Assembly: GCF_003991875.1 (NCBI RefSeq)
Contig: NZ_CP031423.1
Location: 1,240,001-1,304,000 of the forward strand
Reading direction: 5' to 3'
Source: Microbacterium lemovicicum
GTDB taxonomy: Bacteria > Actinomycetota > Actinomycetes > Actinomycetales > Microbacteriaceae
Length of the DNA stretch: 64,000 bases
Shown: piece by piece, positions 1 through 8,468 of the stretch
Layout: every line of letters starts with the position of its first letter
Numbering within the stretch: the stretch's first letter is position 1
Made by a program: the position numbers and the translations under genes
The notes under the pieces: model-generated
The model's database searches: none
What the model was told of the DNA's origin: nothing
The model's input: only the letters and a program-made list of their open reading frames with translations

Positions 1-1
1 C

Positions 2-742
2 GAGCGCCTCGCGTCGGAGATCGACCGCGCCATCAAGTTCATGGAGGCCGCCGGCGCCGATTTCGACGAGCTGCGCCGCGTCGAGTTCTACACCGGCCAC
101 GAGGGCCTGCTGATGGATTACGAGCGCCCCATGACGCGCATCGACTCCCGCACGCTGACCCCGTACAACACGTCCGCGCACTTCCTGTGGATCGGGGAGC
201 GCACACGCGACCTCGACGGTGCGCACATCGACTACTTCTCGAAGATCCGCAACCCCATCGGTGTGAAGCTCGGTCCCACGACGACGCCCGAGACGGCGCT
301 GGCGCTCATCGACAAGCTCGACCCGACCCGCGAGCCCGGACGCCTGACGTTCATCACCCGCATGGGCGCCGGCAAGATCCGCGACGCGCTGCCGCCGCTG
401 CTGGAGGCCGTCCGCGACTCCGGTGCGACGCCGCTGTGGGTTACCGACCCCATGCACGGCAACGGCATCACGACGCCCACCGGCTACAAGACACGCCGCT
501 TCGACGACGTCGTCGACGAGGTGCGCGGCTTCTTCGACGCGCACCGCGACGCGGGCACGTTCCCCGGCGGCATCCACGTGGAGCTCACCGGCGACGACGT
601 CACCGAGTGCCTCGGCGGCTCGGAGCACATCGACGAGGCCTCTCTCGCGACCCGCTACGAGAGCCTGTGCGACCCGCGCCTCAACCACATGCAGAGCCTC
701 GAGCTCGCCTTCCTCGTGGCCGAGGAGCTCGAGAAGCGCTGA
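2..742 (+). CDS. aroG: 3-deoxy-7-phosphoheptulonate (DAHP) synthase, class II, 3' part
   Basis: The reading frame is open from the window edge, so only the C-terminal ~246 residues are present. DAHP synthase condenses phosphoenolpyruvate with erythrose 4-phosphate, the first step of the shikimate pathway, in the cytosol. The visible segments DYERPMTRIDS, HFLWIGERTRDLDGAHIDYF, IRNPIGVKLGP and DPMHGNG are typical of the plant-type class II family. The Actinobacterial order aroG-pknL-Rv2175c supports the call. A perfect inverted repeat 8 bp after the stop probably ends transcription. The 5' part lies outside the window. Confidence 0.93.
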   Translation, partial: ERLASEIDRAIKFMEAAGADFDELRRVEFYTGHEGLLMDYERPMTRIDSRTLTPYNTSAHFLWIGERTRDLDGAHIDYFSKIRNPIGVKLGPTTTPETALALIDKLDPTREPGRLTFITRMGAGKIRDALPPLLEAVRDSGATPLWVTDPMHGNGITTPTGYKTRRFDDVVDEVRGFFDAHRDAGTFPGGIHVELTGDDVTECLGGSEHIDEASLATRYESLCDPRLNHMQSLELAFLVAEELEKR

Positions 743-750
743 GACCGAAC

Positions 751-784
751 GAGAAGAGCGGATGCCGCGGCATCCGCTCTTCTC
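751..784. terminator. bidirectional terminator hairpin between aroG and pknL
   Basis: Perfect 16-bp inverted repeat GAGAAGAGCGGATGCC / GGCATCCGCTCTTCTC around a 2-nt centre. It lies between convergent genes and the loop-proximal part is the recurrent GGATGCCGCGGCATCC palindrome. The distal arm ends TCTTCTC, only a weak T-tract. Confidence 0.75.
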
Positions 785-805
785 GTTCGTGCCGGCGGGC
801 CGGGA

Positions 806-2755
806 TCAGCCGGAGACCTGGAAGCGCAGCGAGACCTCGGATCCGGCGCGCACCAGCTGACCGGCCGCCGGCACCTGCGCCTCCACCCGGGTGGCGGAGT
901 CGAGGAAGAGATCCCAGGTGGCGAGGTACTGGTAGGTGAAGCCCAGGTCGGAGAGCTTCTTCTTCGCCGCGTCGCGCGTCAGCCCGACCACCGAGGGCAC
1001 CTCGACCGGCTCAGGGCCCTTCGACACCGCGAGGGTCACCGATTCGCCGGGCACCCAGTTGCCGCCGCCGTCGCGGCCGGCGATGTAGATGACCGCTCCG
1101 GCGTCGAGGTCGTCGTTGAACTCCTCGTACGTGCCGGCGACGGACAGCCCGACCTCTTCGAGGGCGGATGTCGCGTCCTGGACGCTCTTTCCGCCGACAT
1201 CGGGCAGCGGGCCGGCCGAGACCGAGAGCGAGGCCGTGTCGCCCTCGTGCACGCTGCAGCCGTTCGTGCAGTCGATCGCGTCGGCGCCGCCGCGCGGGGT
1301 GACCGAGGCGGACAGCACCGCGCCCTTCTCCGCGTCGGTGAACGACTGCTGGTCCGGGTCGGTGATGACGATGCCGAGGCCCGTCAGCGTGCTCCGCGCC
1401 TGATCGTCGTTGAGGCCGGCCAGAGCAGGGATGTCGCGGGGCTGGGGTCCCTGCGAGACGAGGACGGCCACGCTCGCGCCCCTGTCGACGCGGGTGCCCT
1501 CGCCGGGGTCGCTGCCGACCACCGCGCCGGCGGCCACGTCGAGGCTGTAGACGTCTCGCTGCTGGGCGGTGAGCCCCTGCGCGACGAGCGCCGCCTCCGC
1601 CTCGGTGAAGGACGGCGTCCCCGCCACTGCGGCCACGGAGACCATCGAGCCGGGACCGGAACCGAAGTACCACCCCGCACCACCGGCGACGACGGCCAGC
1701 AGCAGCACCAGCGCCAGGAGCCAGCCGCCCTTGGCGGCACGGCGGCGCGCGACCGTGCGCAGGCGCGAGGCGTTGTCCACCTCCTCGGCGGCGGCGATCG
1801 GCGCGGTCACGCTCGGCGGCAGCACCCGGGTGAGCTCACCGGAGTCGCGCACGTCGTCGGCGACGCGTCGCCGGGACGGCGTCAGCGTGCGCGCGACCTG
1901 CGGCGCGACGCCCAGCTCCCGCTCGATCTCGCGGAGGCGGTTCAGCATCTCGGCCGCGTCGGAGGGGCGGTCGTCCGGCACCTTCTCCGTCGCCCACAGC
2001 ACGAGTTCGTCGAGCGGCTCCGGGACCCCCGGGTTCTTGACGCTGGGCCGCGGCACGGAGTCGGTGGCGTGCTGGAAGGCGATCTGCATCGGCTGCTCGC
2101 CCTTGTACGGCTGCTCGCCGACGAGCATCTCGTAGAGCATGATGCCGAGCGCGTAGATGTCGCTGCGCGCGTCCGCGGTGCCGCGGGTGACGAGCTCGGG
2201 TGCGAGGTAGGCGATCGTGCCGAGCAGCTGCGCGCCGGTGGCCGTGTTGGCGGTGGTCGCCCGCGCCAGCCCGAAGTCGCCGATCTTGATGCGGCCGTCC
2301 TCGGCCAGCAGCACGTTCTCGGGCTTCACATCGCGATGGATGATGCCGCCGCGGTGGGCGGCAGCGAGCCCCGACAGCACGGCGTCCATGATCGTGATCG
2401 TCTGCGTGATGTTCAGGCGGCGCTGCTCGCGCATGAGCTCGCGGAGCGTGATGCCCGGCAGGTACTCCATGACGAGGTACGCCATGTCGCCGTCCTGGCC
2501 CTGATCGAACACGTTCACCACGTGCGGGTCCGCCAGGCGCGCGGCCGCGCGGGCCTCCTGGATGAAGCGACTCTGGAACACGCTGTCGTCGCTGAGGTGG
2601 CCGTGCATCACCTTGAGCGCGATCCGGCGCTCGAGCCGGAGGTCGGTCGCGACGTACACGGTCGCCATGCCGCCGCGCGCGATGCGCGCGCGCACCCGGT
2701 ACCGGCCGTCGACGAGACGGCCGATCAGCGGGTCGGCCTGCTGACTCGTGCTCAC
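806..2755 (-). CDS. pknL: membrane Ser/Thr protein kinase with PASTA domains (PknL position)
   Basis: A 649-residue eukaryotic-like kinase. The kinase domain covers about residues 18-285, with glycine loop ARGGMATVY, Lys48 in ALKVM, HRDVKPENVLL at 140-150 and DFGLA at 160-164. One membrane helix follows near 343-365, then four extracellular PASTA repeats that usually bind peptidoglycan or lipid II. The locus is syntenic with mycobacterial pknL; mycobacterial PknL lacks the PASTA tail, so in architecture this protein is closer to PknB. It is expected to sense wall precursors and phosphorylate division or wall proteins; the Rv2175c-type protein encoded nearby is a likely substrate by analogy. 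The GTG start is 6 nt from a TAGACT hexamer, suggesting a leaderless mRNA. Confidence 0.93.
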   Translation of the reverse strand: MSTSQQADPLIGRLVDGRYRVRARIARGGMATVYVATDLRLERRIALKVMHGHLSDDSVFQSRFIQEARAAARLADPHVVNVFDQGQDGDMAYLVMEYLPGITLRELMREQRRLNITQTITIMDAVLSGLAAAHRGGIIHRDVKPENVLLAEDGRIKIGDFGLARATTANTATGAQLLGTIAYLAPELVTRGTADARSDIYALGIMLYEMLVGEQPYKGEQPMQIAFQHATDSVPRPSVKNPGVPEPLDELVLWATEKVPDDRPSDAAEMLNRLREIERELGVAPQVARTLTPSRRRVADDVRDSGELTRVLPPSVTAPIAAAEEVDNASRLRTVARRRAAKGGWLLALVLLLAVVAGGAGWYFGSGPGSMVSVAAVAGTPSFTEAEAALVAQGLTAQQRDVYSLDVAAGAVVGSDPGEGTRVDRGASVAVLVSQGPQPRDIPALAGLNDDQARSTLTGLGIVITDPDQQSFTDAEKGAVLSASVTPRGGADAIDCTNGCSVHEGDTASLSVSAGPLPDVGGKSVQDATSALEEVGLSVAGTYEEFNDDLDAGAVIYIAGRDGGGNWVPGESVTLAVSKGPEPVEVPSVVGLTRDAAKKKLSDLGFTYQYLATWDLFLDSATRVEAQVPAAGQLVRAGSEVSLRFQVSG

Positions 2756-2761
2756 GCCCCG

Positions 2762-2767
2762 AGTCTA
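2762..2767 (-). promoter_or_regulatory. -10 element of pknL (leaderless)
   Basis: TAGACT on the minus strand, with a 6-nt gap to the GTG start at 2755, so transcription should begin at or next to the start codon. No Shine-Dalgarno sequence fits in the gap. Confidence 0.6.
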
Positions 2768-2838
2768 CGGACGGGGGAGCGCCGCACCCGGGAGCGGCTC
2801 ACCCACCGTGACCAGGTCGAGATCGGGGCGGATGGGGG

Positions 2839-4119
2839 TCACCCGAGCACCGACAGCCACGTCGTCGCAGGCTGCTCCCACTGCGCGTAGCGGTCGGGAT
2901 AGGCGGAGATCTGCACCGCCTGCGCGGCGTCGGCGAACGACATCGACTCCCAGCCCGCGATGTCGAGGAGGCCCCGGGTGTCGTAGCCGTTCGGGTCCGA
3001 GGCGCCGCCGAAGAACACGCGCGTGGCGTAGCCCGGATCGGTGACCTCCGCGGCGGTGCCCCAGCCGGTGCTCGGCCGCTGCTGGAACAGGCCCAGCGAG
3101 TCGCGGTCGCCCCAGTCGAGGTTGCGCAGCCAGGACTCCTGCATCGCCGTGCCCAGGGCGATCGCGATGCCGCGGTCGGACACGCCGAGCTGACGGCCGA
3201 TGCCGATGATCGTGCGGGCGTTGGCCGCCTGCTCCTCGTCGAGATCGAGAGGGGTGGAGGATGCCGCGGGCACCGCCGCGAGCGCGGCCACCGTCGCAGC
3301 GTCGGGGATCGCCAGCGACTGGCCGGGGTAGATGATCGAGTCCGCGCCCAGGCCGTTGGCCTCCAGGAGCGCGCGGATGCTGACGCCGTGGCGCTGCGCG
3401 ATGCCGCTGATGGTGTCGCCGGCCACGATCGTGTAGCCCGCGGCCGCCGGCGCGGGTGCGGGTGCGGGCGCCGCCACCGGCGCGGCAGGTGCGGGCGCCG
3501 CCGCGGTGACGGGGGCGCTGCCCGGGAGGGCGAGCTTCTGGCCCGGCATGATCACCGACGACCAGCCGAGGCCGTTCGCGTCGAGCACGGCCTGCGTGCT
3601 GACGCCCGCGCGCCGGGCGATGGCGCTGATGGTGTCTCCGACGGCGACGGTGACGGCGCCCGCCGATGCGGGTGCGGGAGCGGGTGCGGCGGGTGCGGGA
3701 GCCGCGGTCGGAGCCGGCGCGCTCCCGGTGACGCGCAGGTGCTGGCCGGGGTGGATGACCGAGGACCATCCGAGGCCGTTGAGGGCGAACACGTCGGCGA
3801 TCTTCACCCCGAAGCGTGCGGCGATCGCGCTGATCGTGTCTCCGGGCTGCACGACGTAGTCGCCGGCCTCGACCCCCATCAGGGCGGCCTGCACGGCGGA
3901 GGCGCGGAACGTCGCGGCCGCCGGCTCGCCCGACAGACGCGGCATCCGCAGTTCGCTGTTGCGGGGCGCATCAGCGGCGTGCGCGGGCACGGCGGCGAGG
4001 GTCAGCGCGAGCGATCCCGCGATCGACCCCGCGACGACGGCGGGCAGACCGGACGTCGGCAGGCGTCGTGGTGCCGGGTGCACCGTCTGAATCGGCTCGG
4101 GTCCGATGGGCTGGCGCAC
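2839..4119 (-). CDS. secreted LysM-repeat protein with lysozyme-like C-terminal domain
   Basis: A 426-residue exported protein, probably a peptidoglycan hydrolase. An N-terminal hydrophobic segment (SLALTLAAVPAHA) looks like a signal peptide. Three LysM repeats follow (VQPGDTISAIAARFGV, VAVGDTISAIARRAGV, VAGDTISGIAQRHGV), separated by Ala/Pro-rich linkers. The C-terminal ~130 residues resemble a lysozyme-fold domain, with a possible catalytic Glu in TAMQESWL and the segment SLGLFQQRPSTGWG. I prefer the GTG at 4119 because GAGGGAG lies just upstream; the frame stays open to a GTG at 4155. It sits between the kinase and the Rv2175c-type gene, where mycobacteria have no such gene. The substrate is inferred, not shown. 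Confidence 0.85.
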   Translation of the reverse strand: MRQPIGPEPIQTVHPAPRRLPTSGLPAVVAGSIAGSLALTLAAVPAHAADAPRNSELRMPRLSGEPAAATFRASAVQAALMGVEAGDYVVQPGDTISAIAARFGVKIADVFALNGLGWSSVIHPGQHLRVTGSAPAPTAAPAPAAPAPAPASAGAVTVAVGDTISAIARRAGVSTQAVLDANGLGWSSVIMPGQKLALPGSAPVTAAAPAPAAPVAAPAPAPAPAAAGYTIVAGDTISGIAQRHGVSIRALLEANGLGADSIIYPGQSLAIPDAATVAALAAVPAASSTPLDLDEEQAANARTIIGIGRQLGVSDRGIAIALGTAMQESWLRNLDWGDRDSLGLFQQRPSTGWGTAAEVTDPGYATRVFFGGASDPNGYDTRGLLDIAGWESMSFADAAQAVQISAYPDRYAQWEQPATTWLSVLG

Positions 4120-4270
4120 GGGACTCCCTCTCGTAGGCTCCGGCCACCGTGCCACGACGGCGTGACGGGTGTCAACGAAAGTGACGCATGTGAATTATGA
4201 GACTTCTGTTACACAAGCGCACTCGCCGCCATCGACCCGACATGCGCTCACCGCCCCCCGGCGGAGGTGG

Positions 4271-4276
4271 CATAGT
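4271..4276 (+). promoter_or_regulatory. -10 element of the Rv2175c-type gene (leaderless)
   Basis: CATAGT followed by a 6-nt gap to the GTG at 4283. This spacing recurs upstream of many genes in the window and decides the start here. Confidence 0.6.
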
Positions 4277-4282
4277 GGCACC

Positions 4283-4633
4283 GTGACCGGGAAGAACGTG
4301 CCCAGCATCCACACCGACTGGCTGACGATGCCCGAACTCGTCGCCGCTCTGGACGAACCGCTCGGGCGGGTGAAGCGCCTGCTCGACGAACATCACCTGG
4401 TCGGCAGCCGCCGTCACGGCGTCTTCCGCGTGCCGTCGATCTTCCTCGTCGACGGGCACCCGCTGACCTCGCTGCGGGGCACGATCATCGTCCTGCAGGA
4501 CGCCGGCTTCAGCGACGACGAGGTGATCGACTGGCTCCTCCAGGACGAGGAGCTCATCGGAGCGGCTCCCATCGAGGCCCTGCGGGCCGGTCGCAAGATC
4601 GAGGTCCGTCGGGTCGCGGCGACCCTGGCCTGA
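4283..4633 (+). CDS. Rv2175c-type winged-helix DNA-binding protein
   Basis: A 116-residue protein that matches the actinobacterial Rv2175c family. The N-terminal half holds a helix-turn-helix (WLTMPELVAALDEPLGRVKRLLDEHHL). The C-terminal half (GTIIVLQDAGFSDDEVIDWLLQ) is the family-specific part. In mycobacteria Rv2175c is phosphorylated by PknL, which reduces DNA binding; the kinase gene two loci away makes the same link plausible here. The frame extends upstream to 4169, but GTG 4283 fits the leaderless promoter and family length. DNA targets are unknown. Confidence 0.82.
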   Translation: MTGKNVPSIHTDWLTMPELVAALDEPLGRVKRLLDEHHLVGSRRHGVFRVPSIFLVDGHPLTSLRGTIIVLQDAGFSDDEVIDWLLQDEELIGAAPIEALRAGRKIEVRRVAATLA

Positions 4634-4642
4634 CGCTCCGCC

Positions 4643-5737
4643 TCAGGCGGTGCGGGCGACGGCCGCCCGCGCGAGATCGCGCAGCTGCCCCACGGCCGCA
4701 TTGCCGAGCCGCGCACCCGACAGCGCCCGCTCGGCCTGGCGGGCGTAGTCGGCGATGAGGGCCTCGATGCGCTCGAGGGCTCCCGAGTCGATGATCGTGT
4801 TCTGCAGCGCGGCGATCTGACCGGCGTCGAGCCCCGGGTCGCCGATGAGCTCGTCGACGGTGCGCACCGCGGAGGCGGGGAGGCGTTCGCGGGCGTAGGC
4901 GATCAGCACCGTGCGCTTGCCCTCCCGCAGGTCGTCGCCGCTGGGCTTGCCGGTGACCGCCTCGTCTCCGAACACGCCGAGCACGTCGTCGCGCAGCTGG
5001 AAGGCCATGCCGAGCGGATGCCCGAAGCCCGCCAGCGCGGCGAGCTGGGCATCGTCGGCGCCGGCGAGTGCGGCGCCGATCGTGAGGGGCTGCTGGATGC
5101 TGTACCGCGCGGATTTGAGGGAGGCCACCCGCAGGGCGCGTTCGGCGTGACGGTCATCGGGCTCGGACCGGAACGCGGACTCCTCGGCGACGTCGAGGAA
5201 CTGGCCCACGGTCACCCCGCGGCGCATGACGCCGTACTCGGCGCGGGCGGCGGCCGCCGCCGCGCCGTCGACCTCGGAGAAGCCCTCCTCGGCCAGATCG
5301 TCGCTCCAGGCCACGAGCAGGTCGCCGAGGAGGATCGCACCCGACCTGCCGAACGCCGCAGCGTCGCCGACCCACCCGTGCGCGACATGGTGCGCCTCGA
5401 GGGCGCGGTGCGAGGAGGGGCGTCCGCGGCGCGTGTCGGAGTTGTCGATGAGGTCGTCGTGGACGAGCGCGGCCGCGTGGAACACCTCCAGCGACGCGGC
5501 GACGGAGAGCGCGGCCGGATCGAGCGCCGCAGGCACGTTCGAGGATTCCTCCACAGCCCTCCACCCGGCGATGCAGAACCGCGCCCGGAGGCGCTTCCCA
5601 CCGCGGAGCGAAGCCGCGCCGGCATCGGTGAGAACGGCGGCTTCGGGGCCCCATTCCTCCGATTCCAGGCGGCGGGCGATGAGGAAGGTGTCCAGTCGCT
5701 GGGAAACAGCTTCGATCGGGTCCGGAGAGGGGTCCAC
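4643..5737 (-). CDS. idsA: polyprenyl (geranylgeranyl-type) diphosphate synthase
   Basis: A 364-residue all-helical trans-prenyltransferase that condenses isopentenyl diphosphate with allylic diphosphates. The first Asp-rich motif is DDLIDNSDTRRGRPS and the second is QLRDDVLGVFGD; both bind Mg-diphosphate. The position matches mycobacterial idsA2, downstream of Rv2175c. Products may feed carotenoids, menaquinone or wall lipid carriers; chain length cannot be read from the sequence. It converges on the Rv2175c-type gene with a 9-nt gap. The GTG start lies 6 nt from a TAGGCT element, so the mRNA is probably leaderless. Confidence 0.92.
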   Translation of the reverse strand: MDPSPDPIEAVSQRLDTFLIARRLESEEWGPEAAVLTDAGAASLRGGKRLRARFCIAGWRAVEESSNVPAALDPAALSVAASLEVFHAAALVHDDLIDNSDTRRGRPSSHRALEAHHVAHGWVGDAAAFGRSGAILLGDLLVAWSDDLAEEGFSEVDGAAAAAARAEYGVMRRGVTVGQFLDVAEESAFRSEPDDRHAERALRVASLKSARYSIQQPLTIGAALAGADDAQLAALAGFGHPLGMAFQLRDDVLGVFGDEAVTGKPSGDDLREGKRTVLIAYARERLPASAVRTVDELIGDPGLDAGQIAALQNTIIDSGALERIEALIADYARQAERALSGARLGNAAVGQLRDLARAAVARTA

Positions 5738-5743
5738 GGGCCT

Positions 5744-5749
5744 AGCCTA
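5744..5749 (-). promoter_or_regulatory. -10 element of idsA (leaderless)
   Basis: TAGGCT on the minus strand, 6 nt before GTG 5737. It lies back to back with the DUF3040 gene promoter, whose -10 starts 18 bp away. Confidence 0.6.
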
Positions 5750-5766
5750 GTGATCGACGGCACAGC

Positions 5767-5772
5767 TAGAAT
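5767..5772 (+). promoter_or_regulatory. -10 element of the DUF3040 gene
   Basis: TAGAAT followed by a short leader that carries AAAGAGGGGGAA as ribosome binding site before ATG 5804. Divergent from the idsA promoter. Confidence 0.55.
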
Positions 5773-5803
5773 CGGCCGGGAACGAACGTAAAGAGGGGGA
5801 AGC

Positions 5804-6175
5804 ATGCCACTCTCCGAACAGGAGCAGCGTCTGCTTGACGAGATGGAACGCCATCTCCTGCGCAACGACGCGGATGTCGTGAGCGCGCCGCGCGATGGTC
5901 GCACGCTGAGCTATCGCAACATCGTCTACGGCACGATCCTCGTCCTCCTCGGCCTCGGCGGTCTCATCGTCGGCGTGTCCGTGCCCCTCGTGGTCGTCGG
6001 CGTCATCGCCTTCGCGGTCATGCTGGGCGGCGTCATCCTCGCCGTGACCCCGACCAAGGGCACCCCGCGCGTGCAGGCCGAGCCGGGCCGCCCGGTCAAG
6101 GCGCCGGCATCGTCCACGTCGTTCATGGATCGTATGAACGAGCGCTGGGACCGTCGTCAGGGCGGCGACCGCTGA
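5804..6175 (+). CDS. DUF3040 small membrane protein
   Basis: A 123-residue protein of the actinobacterial DUF3040 family. The N-terminal MPLSEQEQRLLDEMERHLL is the family signature. Two membrane helices lie at about residues 46-64 and 66-86, followed by a polar basic tail. It occupies the same place relative to mraZ as mycobacterial Rv2169c. A good Shine-Dalgarno (AGAGGGGGAA) precedes ATG 5804. Its function is not established; the constant position beside the dcw cluster hints at envelope work. A strong terminator follows at 6223. Confidence 0.88.
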   Translation: MPLSEQEQRLLDEMERHLLRNDADVVSAPRDGRTLSYRNIVYGTILVLLGLGGLIVGVSVPLVVVGVIAFAVMLGGVILAVTPTKGTPRVQAEPGRPVKAPASSTSFMDRMNERWDRRQGGDR

Positions 6176-6222
6176 CCACCTGAACCTTCGCGCATCGGGC
6201 TGAGTCCGATCCGCTGACACGA

Positions 6223-6254
6223 GAGCACCGACCCCTCAGGGTCGGTGCTCTTTT
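6223..6254 (+). terminator. intrinsic terminator after the DUF3040 gene
   Basis: Perfect 12-bp stem GAGCACCGACCC / GGGTCGGTGCTC with a CTCA loop, followed by TTTT. It separates the DUF3040 gene from the mraZ promoter region. Confidence 0.88.
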
Positions 6255-6322
6255 CGTTTCCCCGGAAGTCTCCGGGGCTGCATGCGCGAAAAAGCGCTCT
6301 TTCGTCGCGCCAGCCGTAGGGA

Positions 6323-6347
6323 AGTGGAGGAAAGTGGAGTAAAGTGG
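6323..6347 (+). promoter_or_regulatory. MraZ operator: three AGTGG boxes at 10-bp spacing
   Basis: AGTGG occurs at 6323, 6333 and 6343, each after GAA or AAA, giving three direct repeats exactly 10 bp apart and about 45 bp before mraZ. This is the arrangement of known MraZ boxes, so the dcw cluster is probably autoregulated by MraZ here. Confidence 0.85.
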
Positions 6348-6389
6348 CGAGCACGAACCCGGAGGGCCGAGACGAAGGGGGTGACGGCG

Positions 6390-6821
6390 ATGCTGTTGGG
6401 CACGCACACTCCCAAGCTCGACGACAAGGGCCGCGTCATCCTCCCGTCGAAGTTCCGCGACGACCTCGGCTCGGGCGTGGTCATCACCCGCGGCCAGGAG
6501 CGCTGCCTCTACGTGTTCAGCACCGAGGAGTTCGAGCGGGTCCACGAGCGTATCCGCGAGGCGCCGCTCTCCAACAAGCAGGCGCGCGACTTCCTCCGCA
6601 TGTTCCTGTCGGGTGCGAGCGCCGAGAAGCCGGACAGCCAGAACCGCATCACCGTCCCCCCTCACCTCCGCACCTACGCGGGACTCGACCGCGACCTCGT
6701 CGTCACCGGCGTCGGCGCACACGCCGAGATCTGGAACTCCGACGCGTGGGCCACCTACGCCGAGAGCAACGAGGACTCCTACTCCGAGATGGAGCAGGAG
6801 GTGATCCCGGGACTGTTCTGA
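6390..6821 (+). CDS. mraZ: transcriptional regulator MraZ
   Basis: A 143-residue protein, the usual family length, with two SpoVT/AbrB-like DNA-binding halves: [17 protein letters not shown] near residue 10 and [17 protein letters not shown] near residue 86. MraZ forms ring-shaped oligomers that bind repeated boxes upstream of its gene and control the dcw cluster. Those boxes are present at 6323-6347. I chose ATG 6390, preceded by GAAGGGGGTGAC, because [15 protein letters not shown] is the standard N-terminus; the frame continues upstream but without homology. First gene of the dcw run. Confidence 0.95.
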   Translation: MLLGTHTPKLDDKGRVILPSKFRDDLGSGVVITRGQERCLYVFSTEEFERVHERIREAPLSNKQARDFLRMFLSGASAEKPDSQNRITVPPHLRTYAGLDRDLVVTGVGAHAEIWNSDAWATYAESNEDSYSEMEQEVIPGLF

Positions 6822-6923
6822 CCCTCGGCTGCGATCTCCAGCCGTTTCTGCCCTGACGCACTTCCCCGGCGCCAGGTCGAAACGGAGGGGGATCGGAGCA
6901 GAGGGCCCCAGGGCCCCGACATC

Positions 6924-7877
6924 ATGGATATCCGCGACATCCACACCCCCGTCCTGCTCGAGCGCTGCATCGAGCTCCTCGCCCCGGCGATCTCCCACGA
7001 CGGCGCCGTTCTCGTGGACGGCACCCTCGGCATGGGCGGTCACACCGAGGCGCTGCTGCAGCGCTTCCCGGGGCTTCACGTCATCGGGCTCGACCGCGAT
7101 CAGGACGCGCTCCGCATCGCCGAGGAGCGCCTCGCTCCGTTCAGCGACCGCACCACGTTCGTGCACACCGTGTACGACGGCATCGCCACGGCCATCGAGG
7201 ACGCGGGCGCTGGGCCGGTGGACGGCATCCTCTTCGACCTCGGCGTCTCGTCGCTGCAGCTCGACGTCGCCGACCGCGGCTTCGCGTATGCGAAGGACGC
7301 GCCGCTCGACATGCGGATGGACCAGACTGCCGGCCCCACCGCCGCCGACGTGCTGGCCACCTACGGCGAGGGAGACCTGCGCCGCATCTTCGAGCGCTAC
7401 GGCGAGGAGCGCCTCGCCGGCCGCTACGCCCGCGCCATCATCGCCGCGCGCACGCAGGAGCCGCTGCTGCGCTCCGGCCGCCTCGTCGACATCCTCCAGG
7501 CCGCGACGCCCGCCGCGCTGAAGCAGGCCGGTCACCCGGCCAAGCGCGTGTTCCAGGCGCTGCGCATCGAGGTCAACGGCGAGCTGGCCGTGCTCGAGCG
7601 CACCGTGCCGGCGGCGCTGTCGCAGCTGCGCGTCGGCGGACGCATCGTCGTGATGTCGTACCAGTCGCTCGAAGACCGTCTGGTCAAGCGCGTGCTCCAG
7701 GATGCCGCGGCCTCCACCGCGCCCGCAGGGCTCCCCGTCGAGCTCCCGGAGCACACCCCCCGTTTCCGCCTGCTCGTGAAGGGGGCCGAGACGGCCTCCG
7801 CAGAAGAAGTGGCGCGCAATCCCCGCGCCGCGCCTGTCCGGCTGCGTGCGGCCGAGCGCATCAAGGAGTCGATGTGA
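6924..7877 (+). CDS. rsmH: 16S rRNA (cytosine-1402 N4)-methyltransferase
   Basis: A 317-residue SAM-dependent methyltransferase (formerly MraW) that modifies C1402 in the ribosomal P site. Visible motifs are [15 protein letters not shown] (SAM binding, residues ~32-46), [15 protein letters not shown] and the C-terminal [13 protein letters not shown]. It is 102 bp downstream of mraZ and overlaps ftsL by 4 bp, so translation is probably coupled. No clear Shine-Dalgarno precedes ATG 6924. Confidence 0.96.
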   Translation: MDIRDIHTPVLLERCIELLAPAISHDGAVLVDGTLGMGGHTEALLQRFPGLHVIGLDRDQDALRIAEERLAPFSDRTTFVHTVYDGIATAIEDAGAGPVDGILFDLGVSSLQLDVADRGFAYAKDAPLDMRMDQTAGPTAADVLATYGEGDLRRIFERYGEERLAGRYARAIIAARTQEPLLRSGRLVDILQAATPAALKQAGHPAKRVFQALRIEVNGELAVLERTVPAALSQLRVGGRIVVMSYQSLEDRLVKRVLQDAAASTAPAGLPVELPEHTPRFRLLVKGAETASAEEVARNPRAAPVRLRAAERIKESM

Positions 7878-8464
7878 CCACCGCGAACGCCCTCTCGACC
7901 CCCGCCCTCCGGCCCGCACCGGGGCGGAGCGCACCGGCCCGTCGCCTGCAGGCCGTCGACGCCCCCGCCGTCCGCCGGCGTCCGCGCGTCGCCTACGCCG
8001 TCGTCGCACTGACCGGTGCCCTCCTCATCGGCGGGGCGCAGATGGTGCTCTCGATCCTCACGACGCAGGGCTCCTACGAGGTGTCCACCCTCACGCAGCA
8101 GCAGCGCGAGGTGACGTGGCAGCGGCAGATCCTCGCCGACGACGTCGCCGGGCTGAGCTCTCCGCAGTACCTGGCGGCCAACGCCGCCGCTCTCGGAATG
8201 GTGATCGACGAGTCGCCCAGCTACCTCCGCCTCAGCGACGCCAGCGTGCTCGGCGCGGGGGAGGCGGCTGCCGCCACCTCCTCGATCGACGCCATCGGGC
8301 GCGGCGCGGTGCCGAACGAGCTCATCGCCGACACCCCGCTGATCACCGCGCCCGACGCGACGATCGCGGGCGTGCCGGTCGTGACCCCGGAGGTGAGCGG
8401 CGACGGTGTCGCGAACACGCCGCCCGCACTGACCGACGGTCTGCCGACTCCGGCCACACACTGA
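7874..8464 (+). CDS. ftsL: FtsL-like cell division protein
   Basis: A 196-residue bitopic protein placed exactly where ftsL lies in other actinobacteria. A cytoplasmic, basic Ala/Pro-rich N-terminus is followed by one membrane helix ([20 protein letters not shown], ~residues 40-60), then a short coiled-coil-like stretch ([20 protein letters not shown]) and a low-complexity extracellular tail. FtsL bridges FtsQ and the FtsW/FtsI synthase in the divisome. Sequence conservation in this family is low, so position and topology carry the call. GTG 7874 overlaps the rsmH stop. Confidence 0.8.
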   Translation: MTTANALSTPALRPAPGRSAPARRLQAVDAPAVRRRPRVAYAVVALTGALLIGGAQMVLSILTTQGSYEVSTLTQQQREVTWQRQILADDVAGLSSPQYLAANAAALGMVIDESPSYLRLSDASVLGAGEAAAATSSIDAIGRGAVPNELIADTPLITAPDATIAGVPVVTPEVSGDGVANTPPALTDGLPTPATH

Positions 8465-8468
8465 CATC

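Noticed and set aside
4170..4200. TTGACA on the minus strand and a GTAAC half site near the LysM gene
   Set aside because: The TTGACA has no -10 at 16-18 bp, and only one GTAAC half of a possible MtrA-type site is present.
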